A stretch of DNA of 27,359 nucleotides, from the NCBI GenBank assembly GCA_945487445.1, contig CALYTU010000008.1, positions 1 to 27,359 on the forward strand. The letters run 5' to 3'. Below are positions 15,768 through 23,543 of the stretch, one piece after another (the stretch's first letter is position 1; the number at the start of each line of letters is the position of its first letter). A program made the translations under genes and the position numbers. Under the pieces are notes generated by a model. The model had not been told where the DNA came from, ran no database searches, and was given only the letters and a program-made list of their open reading frames with translations. The stretch comes from an uncultured Clostridia bacterium. GTDB taxonomy: Bacteria; Bacillota; Clostridia; Oscillospirales; Oscillospiraceae.

Positions 15768-17795
15768 TTAAGGGCCATACAGGCGATAGAGCATTGTGAC
15801 AGCCATGGCGCGGGTACAGCCGCCTTTTGGGGAGAAGGTATTGGCAGAGGTTCCGGAGACGATCCCCCGCTGTGTGGCCCAGAGGACGGGCCGGTAATAG
15901 TATTTGGATGGAGAAACGTCCGTAAAAGGCATTGGATCTGCCCCCGGCGCAGGCTTACCTGCGGCACACCAAAGAAAAGTCACGACCTGCCCGCGGGTAC
16001 AGCGATCGTCAGGAGAGAAGGTCGTGGGGCCTGTTCCGCCCGTGATCTGTTTTTCCACCGCCCAGCACACAGCCTTCCGATAATATGCCCCGGCAGACAC
16101 ATCCGCAAAGGGCAAATCAGGGTTGAGGGGCGCGGGGCTTCCGCAGGCACGCCAGAGAAATGTGATGATCTGTGCTCGGGTGCAGACCTGGCTTGGAGAA
16201 AAATGGGTCGGACTTGTACCGGAAGTGATGGGCGGCGTTTGATGCAGCGCCCAATAGACTGGGTTAAAGTACCATGCGTGTTCGTTTTGAACATCCACAA
16301 ATCGAAAGGGAATTTCCTCCATGCGCACGGCGCCGCATCGGTTGCAGCGAAAGCTGCGCTCGCCGGGTAGCTTCTGTGTCGGCTCGCGGGTTACGGTTCC
16401 CTCGTCCCAGGCGTGTCCGAGGGCAGGCGCGCCAAGGAACTCAACCTCCGCGCCGCAGCGCCAGCAGCAGTGGAGCTCATATCCTGCCCGAACGCAGCTT
16501 GGACCCACGCTTTGTGTGTGCCAGTCATGCCCCATCGCGGGGATGGGCTCGGTACGCTCCGTGCCGCAGACTGCGCAGGTCAGCTTCCGAACGCCCTCTG
16601 TGTCACAAGACGGCTCGGCAATTATTTCACCGGTGTCCCAGCGATGGCCCAAAGCAGCGCAGGGATCTGTAAACGAAAAGCGAACGGTCAGCGTGCAGTC
16701 ACCGCACAGGCCGCCTAAAGTAAACACATTCTCCTCTCGCGTCACAGCGGCTGCGTCCGCAGGCATCAACGTCCAGTCCTCTACCTCCCAACCAAGGCCG
16801 GGGACAGCCGTGACGACATTGCCCGCAACGTACAGGGCGCCGCCCTCCGGCGGGTCAGCGACGGCAGTAACGGTACAATGCAGGCTGTGCGCCCAGCCGG
16901 ACGGCGTTGGCATATCAGGGATCTCCCGGTCAAACAGACAGAAAGCCAGCTCGGGATAGTCGATGAATACATTGCGATTGCCTTGAAGGCTCTGCACCAC
17001 GTCGTTACGTCCCAGTTCCCATGTATCCACGGGGTCGAGGGTCATCCAAGTGAGCAAGGTATCCAGACTCTCGATCACACGCTGCCCGTCGCTGGCTGTG
17101 AGACCACCTCCGCATGGCGGAAGGTCCGACCAGAGATTCCGATTCTCCCCGTCCGGGCCACCGTAAGTCACATAGATATAAAGTAAAATGCGGGCCACGT
17201 CTCCCTTGACATCGTCGCGAACCTCGACCAAACCGGTTCCGTTGTTCCAATCAGGCACAAACCAGAGCACCGGGTTCTCTCCGTCCGGCCAGGTCTCGCA
17301 GGACGGATAGCGGCCCTGCACGGTTCCGAAGGTCTGTGAGCCGCGGACGAGATTCGCCTGTGGATCTGTGGGGCGCAGATGGTGCAAATCGCAGCCCGCT
17401 CCATCTTGGTAAAATGCGCCGTGCGGCTCCGCCCAGACCTGCTCGCGGTTATAATCGCCGAAATCGTCGCAATAAAAGCGCAGAGGCTCCGAGGAGCCCC
17501 CGCTTCCGTCTGTCCGAGGAAAAGACAAGATGGTTTCCGCATAGGAAACCAGACCCGTCCGGGACTCATTCATCAGTGTATGCAGGGCGGCGCAGAGCGG
17601 ACTTTCCCACGCCTCTGCGGCGCTCTCAGAAGCGCTGCCCGGGAGCGCGGACAGCGCCTGAATCGAATACGACCCGGAATAATAAGCTTCCGCCTGCGTC
17701 GACAGGCTGCAGGCAAGCTCATGCCGCGTTCCGGAATTGGAGAATATCTCCGCCGCCAGCACAAGGGCCAGCAGAAAGCTGCATATCCGTCTCAT
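15768..17795 (-). CDS. Secreted endonuclease I-like protein with C-terminal SLH domains
   Basis: 675-aa surface protein. Layout: signal peptide (about 1-16 or slightly longer), endonuclease I-like (EndA/Vvn, beta-beta-alpha-metal) domain about 80-290, a beta-sandwich-like region (300-375), three Cys-rich segments of the GHxW..CxxC type (380-492), and three SLH domains (498-552, 562-612, 622-672). The nuclease is recognised by YNREQVW, CDLHHLRPTDPQANLVRGSQTFG, KGDVARILLYIYVTYG and QGNRNVFIDYPEL. The family normally has NREHVW, where the His is the general base; here codon 17441-17439 reads CAG (Gln119). His138/His139 are present, so activity is uncertain. The gene starts 11 nt after lpdA, with lpdA's own GGAGG as the only nearby ribosome-binding site, so translation is probably coupled. 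A surface or extracellular DNA-degrading role is inferred. Confidence 0.85.
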   Translation of the reverse strand: MRRICSFLLALVLAAEIFSNSGTRHELACSLSTQAEAYYSGSYSIQALSALPGSASESAAEAWESPLCAALHTLMNESRTGLVSYAETILSFPRTDGSGGSSEPLRFYCDDFGDYNREQVWAEPHGAFYQDGAGCDLHHLRPTDPQANLVRGSQTFGTVQGRYPSCETWPDGENPVLWFVPDWNNGTGLVEVRDDVKGDVARILLYIYVTYGGPDGENRNLWSDLPPCGGGLTASDGQRVIESLDTLLTWMTLDPVDTWELGRNDVVQSLQGNRNVFIDYPELAFCLFDREIPDMPTPSGWAHSLHCTVTAVADPPEGGALYVAGNVVTAVPGLGWEVEDWTLMPADAAAVTREENVFTLGGLCGDCTLTVRFSFTDPCAALGHRWDTGEIIAEPSCDTEGVRKLTCAVCGTERTEPIPAMGHDWHTQSVGPSCVRAGYELHCCWRCGAEVEFLGAPALGHAWDEGTVTREPTQKLPGERSFRCNRCGAVRMEEIPFRFVDVQNEHAWYFNPVYWALHQTPPITSGTSPTHFSPSQVCTRAQIITFLWRACGSPAPLNPDLPFADVSAGAYYRKAVCWAVEKQITGGTGPTTFSPDDRCTRGQVVTFLWCAAGKPAPGADPMPFTDVSPSKYYYRPVLWATQRGIVSGTSANTFSPKGGCTRAMAVTMLYRLYGP

Positions 17796-17806
17796 GGTAT
17801 GTATAA

Positions 17807-19186
17807 TCAGGCCTCCAGCTTCCTTGCAAGCTCCTCCAGCGCGGTGCCGAGTGCTTCCTCAAAGGTAGGGTGGGGACGAATAGCGGTGAGGGTATCCCGC
17901 ACGGTCAGGCCGTTGGCCATGGCCACGGTGATCTGAGAAATCATATCTGTGGCCCGCTCGCACATGAAGGCCGCGCCGATCAGCTTACCGGTCTCCGCGT
18001 TGGCAACCAGCTTCATGAAGCCCCGCTCGCCCTCCAGAATCATGGTACGTCCATTGGCGGACATCAGACCCTTGGCGGTCTTGACCGGGATGCCGCGGTC
18101 CTTTGCCTCGGCCTCGGTGATGCCTACGGTGGCGATCTCTGGACGTGTGTAGACGCAGCCGGGAATCAGGCTCAGCACCTGGTGAGGGGTGCGCCCGGCT
18201 ATTTCATCCACGCAGGCAATTCCCTGCGCCGTGGCGACATGGGCGAGCTGCACAGGAGAAGACACATCGCCGATCGCATAAACGCCTGAGATTGAGGTGC
18301 GGAAATGCTCGTCCACATGAAGACGGCGGCGGTCATAGGCCACCTCCAGCCCCTCGGCAAAGAGATCCTGGCTGTAAGGCGAGCGGCCAATGGCACACAG
18401 AACAGCCTCCGCCTCCACGGCGCCAACCTTTCCCTTCTGCTCGAAGCGGACGATAAGACCGTTTTCAGTCTTCTCTACGCCCTGGACCATGGCTCCGGTC
18501 TGAATGACCACGCCGCGCTTTTTCAGCTGCATGGCAAGATTCTGACCCAGCTCCTTGTCCATGTTGGGCAGCAGGCGGTCCAAGCCTTCTACGATGGTAA
18601 CAGGGCAGCCCAGGTCCGTATAGAAGGTTGCGAGCTCAACACCAATAACACCACCGCCGATGATAATGAGACTCTTGTAGAGGGTCTCAGCGCCGTCCAG
18701 CAGTTCGTCGGAGGTCATGGTCAGCTCCAGACCGGGAATGGGGGGACGGGAAGGAACGGAGCCTGTAGCGGCCAGAATATGCTCGCAGGTATATTCGGTC
18801 TCGCCCTCAGCGTTGGTCACCCGGACCCTGCCAGTGCCCAGAACGGTGCCGATTCCGCGCAGAACATCCACCTTTGCGGACTTCAGCAGGCCCTCCACGC
18901 CGCCGCGGAGCTTCTCCACTACAGCCTGTTTCCGGGCAAAGACGGCGGGAAGATCGAAGCCCACGTTTTCGGCATGAATGCCGAAGGTCTCAGCCTCTTT
19001 GGCTTCATGGTAAACTTCCGCGGAGTGCAGCAAGGTCTTGGTGGGAATACAGCCCCGGTTGAGGCAGGTGCCGCCCACGTCCCGGCGCTCCACCAGGGCG
19101 GTCTTGAGCCCCAGCTTGGCGGCGTGCAGTGCAGCCTCATAGCCGCCGGGACCGGCGCCGATCACGATCAGATCATAGTTGTTCAT
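17807..19186 (-). CDS. lpdA: Dihydrolipoyl dehydrogenase (glycine cleavage L protein)
   Basis: 459-aa flavoprotein that reoxidises dihydrolipoyl-GcvH with NAD+. It has the FAD-binding GAGPGG motif (10-15), the redox disulfide in GGTCLNRGCIPTK (Cys41/Cys46), the NAD-binding GGGVIG (177-182), a second FAD segment YAIGDVSSPVQLAH, and the C-terminal HPTFEE (His439/Glu444 catalytic pair from the partner subunit). There is no N-terminal lipoyl domain, unlike some clostridial Lpd proteins. The ATG at 19186 follows AAAGGAGA. It is the only gene of the pathway here separated from its neighbour by a sizeable gap (125 nt to lplA), and that gap holds the inverted repeat at 19210-19280. Assignment to the glycine cleavage system rests on the operon. 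Confidence 0.96.
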   Translation of the reverse strand: MNNYDLIVIGAGPGGYEAALHAAKLGLKTALVERRDVGGTCLNRGCIPTKTLLHSAEVYHEAKEAETFGIHAENVGFDLPAVFARKQAVVEKLRGGVEGLLKSAKVDVLRGIGTVLGTGRVRVTNAEGETEYTCEHILAATGSVPSRPPIPGLELTMTSDELLDGAETLYKSLIIIGGGVIGVELATFYTDLGCPVTIVEGLDRLLPNMDKELGQNLAMQLKKRGVVIQTGAMVQGVEKTENGLIVRFEQKGKVGAVEAEAVLCAIGRSPYSQDLFAEGLEVAYDRRRLHVDEHFRTSISGVYAIGDVSSPVQLAHVATAQGIACVDEIAGRTPHQVLSLIPGCVYTRPEIATVGITEAEAKDRGIPVKTAKGLMSANGRTMILEGERGFMKLVANAETGKLIGAAFMCERATDMISQITVAMANGLTVRDTLTAIRPHPTFEEALGTALEELARKLEA

Positions 19187-19209
19187 AGGATTGTCTCCTT
19201 TCGATTCAA

Positions 19210-19280
19210 TGTAGCGCGGGCAATCTGCCCGCTGTTCTATGCGTTTTCCACCGGATTGCGGGCAGATTGCCCGCGCTACA
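19210..19280. repeat. 23-bp perfect inverted repeat between lplA and lpdA
   Basis: 19210-19232 is the exact reverse complement of 19258-19280, separated by 25 nt. Each arm itself contains a palindromic core (GCGGGCA/TGCCCGC). In the transcript this would form a strong 23-bp stem just before the lpdA ribosome-binding site. A third identical copy lies at 19752-19774 inside lplA. No T-tract follows, so it is not a typical intrinsic terminator. Confidence 0.9.
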
Positions 19281-19311
19281 GGTGAAAGAGGGAGAATCGC
19301 CTGCGCCGCGC

Positions 19312-20403
19312 TTACAACCCCGTTTCCAGAAGGGTCAGTAGTTGTGCCTCCTGCTCCGCAGGCAGGGAGAGGCTTGCAAGGGCGCTTCGCAGCGCTTCCG
19401 TACGATAGGCACAGTCCGTCAGAACAGACTCCAATCTGGGGGCTACGGTATCATCCATGGCGTCGGTGTAGACCTTTGCAGAGCAGATCACGCCTCCATT
19501 GACGTTCAACCGGATTTCGACGCCGCCCCAGGGGAAGCGGTCCTCCACGGAAAGGGTGAAGGGCAGCTTCGGCCCGTAGAGCCAGGAATCGGAGGCGTAT
19601 TTTTCCGTTAGGGAACAGAGGTCAAATTCGTTGGGGCTGAGCAATTCAACCGGGAGCGCCTCATCCACCCCAATGTGCGCACTGGGGCACCTTCCCCTCA
19701 AGGAAAAGGCTTTGGCTGCTGCCTGTTGCCTGGCGCCTGGCGCCTCGCCGGGCGGGCAGATTGCCCGCGCTACATCATAAACCTCCACCAGGGCGTCGAT
19801 CAGCGCGTTCTCCAGCCGTTCAATCGAAAGTGCAGGCACGAACTCCCGCAGGTTGACGACGCGGGAGCGGACGGATTCTACGCCTTTCGCTGCCAACTTG
19901 GCCCTGGACGGGCTGAGATAGTGTTGGACCATCTCCATATCCACGTCCACCATTAAAGTGCCGTGGTGGTAGGCCTTCCCGGCGTGGGAATAGAAAGCGT
20001 TGCCGGAAAACTTCCGCCCCCCTGCCAGCAGATCGTTGCGTCCGGACCGCTCCGCCGGAATACCAAGGCTCCGACATGCCAGCTCCAAAACGCTGAGCTG
20101 GCGGGGCAGGTCGTAATCTGCAGCCGACATCAGAAAGGTAAAGTTCAGATTTCCCAGGTCATGATACACAGCACCGCCGCCGGAGAGGCGGCGGGCCAAG
20201 TGACCGCCCTCCTGTTCGAGGAGGGCGGTCCTGCATTCCTTCCAGGGATTCTGGTTTCTTCCAATAACCACGGTGCGTGCATTCTGCCAAAGGTAGAGGA
20301 TCAGTTCCCCTTCCCCAACCCGGTGCAGCAGAGCTTCCTCCAGGGCAAGGTTTTCATAGGGATCGCATCCCCGGCTCCGGCAGATCAGCAGCTGCTCGAT
20401 CAT
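19312..20403 (-). CDS. lplA: Lipoate--protein ligase
   Basis: 363-aa enzyme that activates lipoate with ATP and transfers it to GcvH Lys63. Seen: ENLALEEALL at the N-terminus, LWQNARTVVIGRNQNPWKE, the RRLSGGGAVYHD motif (71-82), NDLLAGGRKFSGNA with Lys131 that contacts lipoyl-AMP, and HHGTLMVDVD. The C-terminal accessory domain resumes at PVELLSPNEFDLCS after about residue 250. Residues about 210-249 do not look like LplA and correspond to a compound intergenic repeat (19659-19776) inserted in frame. The insertion sits between the catalytic and accessory domains, where it may be tolerated. The ATG overlaps the gcvPB stop by 4 nt, so translation is coupled. Family certain; activity of this variant unproven. 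Confidence 0.92.
   Translation of the reverse strand: MIEQLLICRSRGCDPYENLALEEALLHRVGEGELILYLWQNARTVVIGRNQNPWKECRTALLEQEGGHLARRLSGGGAVYHDLGNLNFTFLMSAADYDLPRQLSVLELACRSLGIPAERSGRNDLLAGGRKFSGNAFYSHAGKAYHHGTLMVDVDMEMVQHYLSPSRAKLAAKGVESVRSRVVNLREFVPALSIERLENALIDALVEVYDVARAICPPGEAPGARQQAAAKAFSLRGRCPSAHIGVDEALPVELLSPNEFDLCSLTEKYASDSWLYGPKLPFTLSVEDRFPWGGVEIRLNVNGGVICSAKVYTDAMDDTVAPRLESVLTDCAYRTEALRSALASLSLPAEQEAQLLTLLETGL
19659..19776 (-). repeat. Compound intergenic repeat inserted in lplA
   Basis: Read on the minus strand: a 23-bp palindromic unit at 19774-19752, identical to the two arms at 19210-19280; a stretch of GGCGCCAGGC and CAACAGGC-like short repeats; then a two-hairpin unit (19713-19659) with stems CCTTTTCC/GGGGAAGG and CCCCAGTG/CATTGGGG ending in GGATGAGG. 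These hairpin units resemble intergenic repeats. The block keeps the lplA frame with no stop codon, encoding about 40 residues. Confidence 0.75.
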
Positions 20404-21800
20404 GCCTTCACCCAGCGAACGATGGGATTCCGGGCCGCGGCGACCTCGTCGGGACGGCCGATCTGAGCGTGATGGGGTGCGTGGTGCATGTACTCAGGAT
20501 CGGTGTGGGCTAGGTCAAAGAGCTTGCGGAAAATCTCAGCGGCCTCATCCAGGGTCTCCTTGCTCTCGGTCTCAGTAGGCTCCAGCATGAGGGCCTCATG
20601 GACGATCAGCGGGAAGTACATTGTGGGCGGGTGCATGCCGTTGTCGATCAGAGACTTTGCCACGTCCAGCGCGGAGACGCCGGTCTCCTTCTTGAACTCG
20701 GAGAGGTCCAGCACAAACTCGTGCATGCAGACCCGGTCAAAGGCCGGAGTAAAGGTGCCCTTGATTCTCTCCATGAGGTAGTTGGCGTTGAGGACGGCAT
20801 TGGTGGAAGCCTCGGGAACGCCTTCGCGGCCCAGAGTCATCAGGTAGGCAAGGGCACGGACGACAACCAGGAAATTTCCGGCAAAACCGCGAACCTGGAT
20901 GCTGCCCTCGCCCTCCATAAGGGCTGACTTGGGCAGGAACTTCTTGAGGAGGTCCTTACAGCCCACCGCGCCCGCACCGGGTCCGCCGCCGCCGTGCGGC
21001 GTGGCGAAGGTCTTATGCAGGTTCATGTGGATGCAGTCGAAGCCCATATCACCGGGACGGACATGACCCATGACAGCGTTCAGGTTCGCGCCGTCGTAGT
21101 AACACAGGCCGCCGGCCTCATGGACCAGCCGCGTAATTTCCAGGATATTCTTGTCGAAAATGCCGACGGTATTGGGGTTCGTCAGCATAAGACCCGCGAT
21201 GTCGGGGCCTAAAGCGGCCTTCAAGGCATCGAGATCCACACACCCGTCAGGGGCGGAGGCTACATTCACCACATCATAGCCGCACATGGCGGCCGTGGCA
21301 GGGTTGGTGCCGTGGGCAGAGTCGGGAACGATGATTTTCGTCCTGGCTTTATCGCCCCGGGCGTCATGGTACTGCTTGATCAGCAGAACGCCGGTGAACT
21401 CGCCGTGGGCGCCGGCAGCGGGCTGGAAGGTCATCCCGTCCATGCCGGAGATCTCGCATAGATACTTAGCGGTTAAATCCAGCACCTCGCGGCAGCCCTT
21501 GACCGCCTCGGAAGGAGCCAGAGGGTGGATGGCGGTGAAGCCGGGCAGAGCGGCAGCCTCCTCGTCGATGCGGGGGTTGTATTTCATAGTGCAGGAGCCC
21601 AGCGGATAAAAGCCGCAGTTGACGCCGTGAACCCGCTGGCAGAGCTGGGTATAGTGACGGGAGACGTCGTTTTCACAGAGCTCGGGCAGGTCCAGCGGTT
21701 CCTGCCGGGTCTCCACGGGCAGCTCATAGGCGGGAACGTCACAGGCGGGCAGAAGGCTGCTGTGACGGCCGGGAACGCTCTTTTCAAAAATCAGCTTCAT
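20400..21800 (-). CDS. gcvPB: Glycine dehydrogenase (decarboxylating) subunit 2
   Basis: 466-aa PLP-binding subunit of the two-subunit P protein, which decarboxylates glycine and passes the aminomethyl group to lipoyl-GcvH. PLP lysine Lys263 lies in NLHKTFATPHGGGGPG. Other signatures are NCGFYPLGSCTMKYNP, FQPAAGAHGEFTG, DSAHGTNPATAAM, LTNPNTVGIFD and YYDGANLNAVMG. Length is normal for GcvPB. The start overlaps the gcvPA stop by 4 nt, with AAGGAGGT inside gcvPA as the ribosome-binding site. The stop overlaps the lplA start by 4 nt. It is expected to form an alpha2beta2 complex with GcvPA. Confidence 0.97.
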   Translation of the reverse strand: MKLIFEKSVPGRHSSLLPACDVPAYELPVETRQEPLDLPELCENDVSRHYTQLCQRVHGVNCGFYPLGSCTMKYNPRIDEEAAALPGFTAIHPLAPSEAVKGCREVLDLTAKYLCEISGMDGMTFQPAAGAHGEFTGVLLIKQYHDARGDKARTKIIVPDSAHGTNPATAAMCGYDVVNVASAPDGCVDLDALKAALGPDIAGLMLTNPNTVGIFDKNILEITRLVHEAGGLCYYDGANLNAVMGHVRPGDMGFDCIHMNLHKTFATPHGGGGPGAGAVGCKDLLKKFLPKSALMEGEGSIQVRGFAGNFLVVVRALAYLMTLGREGVPEASTNAVLNANYLMERIKGTFTPAFDRVCMHEFVLDLSEFKKETGVSALDVAKSLIDNGMHPPTMYFPLIVHEALMLEPTETESKETLDEAAEIFRKLFDLAHTDPEYMHHAPHHAQIGRPDEVAAARNPIVRWVKA

Positions 21801-23116
21801 TTCGCCAGCACCTCCTTCACAATGGAAACCGCCCTGTCGAGCTCAGCGCGGGTATTTTTCTCAGTGGCACACCAGAGGATTTCCTCCTCGCCCAGGGGCA
21901 GACCGCCCAGAATGCCCGCCTTGTCCAACGCGGAAAGAACGGCATCCCGCTCGGAGCAGACCGTGACAAACTCCTCATAGAAGGGGCCGTCGTATTTCAG
22001 GCGTATACCGGGAAGCTTGCAGAGCTCCGCCTGAAGGTAGTGGGCCTTGGCGGTGGTCTGTTTTGCAGCCTCCTTCATGCCCTCAGGACCCATTGTCGCC
22101 ATATACAGACCGGCCGTCAGAGCGCAAAGGGCCTCGTTGGAGCAGATGTTTGAGCTGGCTTTCTCACGTCGGATGTGCTGCTCACGGGCCTGGAGCGAGA
22201 GGACGTAAGCCTTGTTGCCGGCGTCGTCCTTCGTCTGGCCCACGATACGCCCGGGGAGCTTGCGCATATGCTTGGCGGTAGTGGCCATAATGCCCAGGTA
22301 GGGACCGCCCCAAGCGATGGGCAGGCCCAGGCACTGGCCCTCGCCCACCATGATGTCCGCGCCGACTTCCTTCGGCGTAGGCAGAATGGCAAGGCTGATG
22401 GGGTCGCAGGAGAGGATGAACATGGCCTTGGCTGTGTGAACCGCCTCGCCGATGGCCTTGGCGTCTTCGAGCTGACCGAAGAAGTTGGGCTGCTGGAGCA
22501 CCAGGGAGGCCACGTCGGGCGTCAGCATCTCGCGCAGGGCAACCATGTCCGTCTTCCCGTCCTTGCAGGGCACGACGCGCAGCTCGGTATTGGAGCCGTA
22601 GCAGTAGGTACGGATGGTGTTGACGGTGTCGGGGTGGACGGCGGCAGAAACCAAGGTAACGGTGCGCTTACGGTCACGGCACATGGCGGCTGCCTCGGCG
22701 GCAGCAGTGGCTCCGTCGTAGACGGAGGCATTGGAAACGTCCATGCCGGTGAGCTGACAGATCATGGTCTGATACTCAAAGATGGACTGGAGAATGCCCT
22801 GGCTCATCTCGGCCTGATAGGGCGTGTAGGCAGTCAGAAATTCCTCCTTGGCGGGAATGTACTTGACAATGCTGGGGATGTAGTGGTCGTAGGCACCCGC
22901 GCCGCGCAGAACAGTCTTGTAGACCTTATTTTTGGCGGCCAGGGCCTCCATACTGGAACGGACCTCCAGCTCACTCATGCCGGAGGGGATGTCCAGCGGC
23001 TCAGTCAGGAGCATTTGCGCGGGCACGTCGGCATAGAGCGCGTCCTCGCGCTCCATGCCGATCTCCTTAAGCATTTGCTGCCGTTCCGAGGATGTTCCGG
23101 GAACGTAGCTGCCCAT
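21797..23116 (-). CDS. gcvPA: Glycine dehydrogenase (decarboxylating) subunit 1
   Basis: 439-aa N-terminal-type subunit of the split P protein. It carries no PLP lysine but shapes the active site with GcvPB. Signatures are SYVPGTSSERQQMLKEIG at the N-terminus, LRGAGAYDHYIPSIVKYI, FLTAYTPYQAEMSQG, LTGMDVSNASVYDGATAAAEA, and GEGQCLGLPIAWGGPYLG. It starts directly after the gcvH stop, with GAGGAGG inside the end of gcvH, and overlaps gcvPB by 4 nt. Nothing is missing. The split into A and B subunits is usual in Firmicutes. Confidence 0.97.
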   Translation of the reverse strand: MGSYVPGTSSERQQMLKEIGMEREDALYADVPAQMLLTEPLDIPSGMSELEVRSSMEALAAKNKVYKTVLRGAGAYDHYIPSIVKYIPAKEEFLTAYTPYQAEMSQGILQSIFEYQTMICQLTGMDVSNASVYDGATAAAEAAAMCRDRKRTVTLVSAAVHPDTVNTIRTYCYGSNTELRVVPCKDGKTDMVALREMLTPDVASLVLQQPNFFGQLEDAKAIGEAVHTAKAMFILSCDPISLAILPTPKEVGADIMVGEGQCLGLPIAWGGPYLGIMATTAKHMRKLPGRIVGQTKDDAGNKAYVLSLQAREQHIRREKASSNICSNEALCALTAGLYMATMGPEGMKEAAKQTTAKAHYLQAELCKLPGIRLKYDGPFYEEFVTVCSERDAVLSALDKAGILGGLPLGEEEILWCATEKNTRAELDRAVSIVKEVLAK

Positions 23117-23494
23117 TTAGCCCTCCTCGGCGCAAAGGGCCTCGTAGTCGTCAGCGTCCAGCAGCTCCTCGCGGTCATTGATCTGCTCGACCTTGATAAT
23201 CCAGGCGCCGTAAGGATCGGAGTTCAGCATCTCCGGGGCGTCGATCAGCTCCTCGTTGACTGCCTGCACAATACCGGACACCGGGCTCAGCAAATCGGAG
23301 ACGGCCTTGACGGATTCCACATCGCCGAAGGACTCGCCGGCAACAACTTCGTCGCCCGCCTCGGGCAGGTTGATGAAGACCACATCGCCCAGGGCGTTCT
23401 GAGCAAAGTCGGTGATGCCGATGACGGCAACGCCGTCTTCTTCCTTGATCCACTCATGGGACTTGGTGTAACGCAGTTCGTTGGGAATAGCCAT
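23117..23494 (-). CDS. gcvH: Glycine cleavage system H protein
   Basis: 125-aa lipoyl carrier that shuttles the aminomethyl group among P, T and L proteins. The lipoylated residue is Lys63 in GDVESVKAVSDLLSPVSG. YTKSHEWI near the N-terminus, VAVIGITDFAQNALGDVVFINLPE and the C-terminal YGAWIIKVE are all typical. Normal length. AGGAGG precedes the ATG. It lies 49 nt after the fused gcvT-glyA gene and abuts gcvPA with no gap, consistent with equimolar expression of the complex. Confidence 0.98.
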   Translation of the reverse strand: MAIPNELRYTKSHEWIKEEDGVAVIGITDFAQNALGDVVFINLPEAGDEVVAGESFGDVESVKAVSDLLSPVSGIVQAVNEELIDAPEMLNSDPYGAWIIKVEQINDREELLDADDYEALCAEEG

Positions 23495-23543
23495 TTTAAT
23501 ATCCTCCTGTTATGAAAGTTAGAATATGATATTTACGTTTGAA

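Noticed and set aside
18305..19285. Plus-strand 326-codon frame opposite lpdA
   Set aside because: Antisense shadow of lpdA that runs into the inverted repeat; no motifs.
19312..20403. lplA as a pseudogene because of the repeat insertion
   Set aside because: The frame stays open through the insertion and both catalytic and accessory parts are complete.
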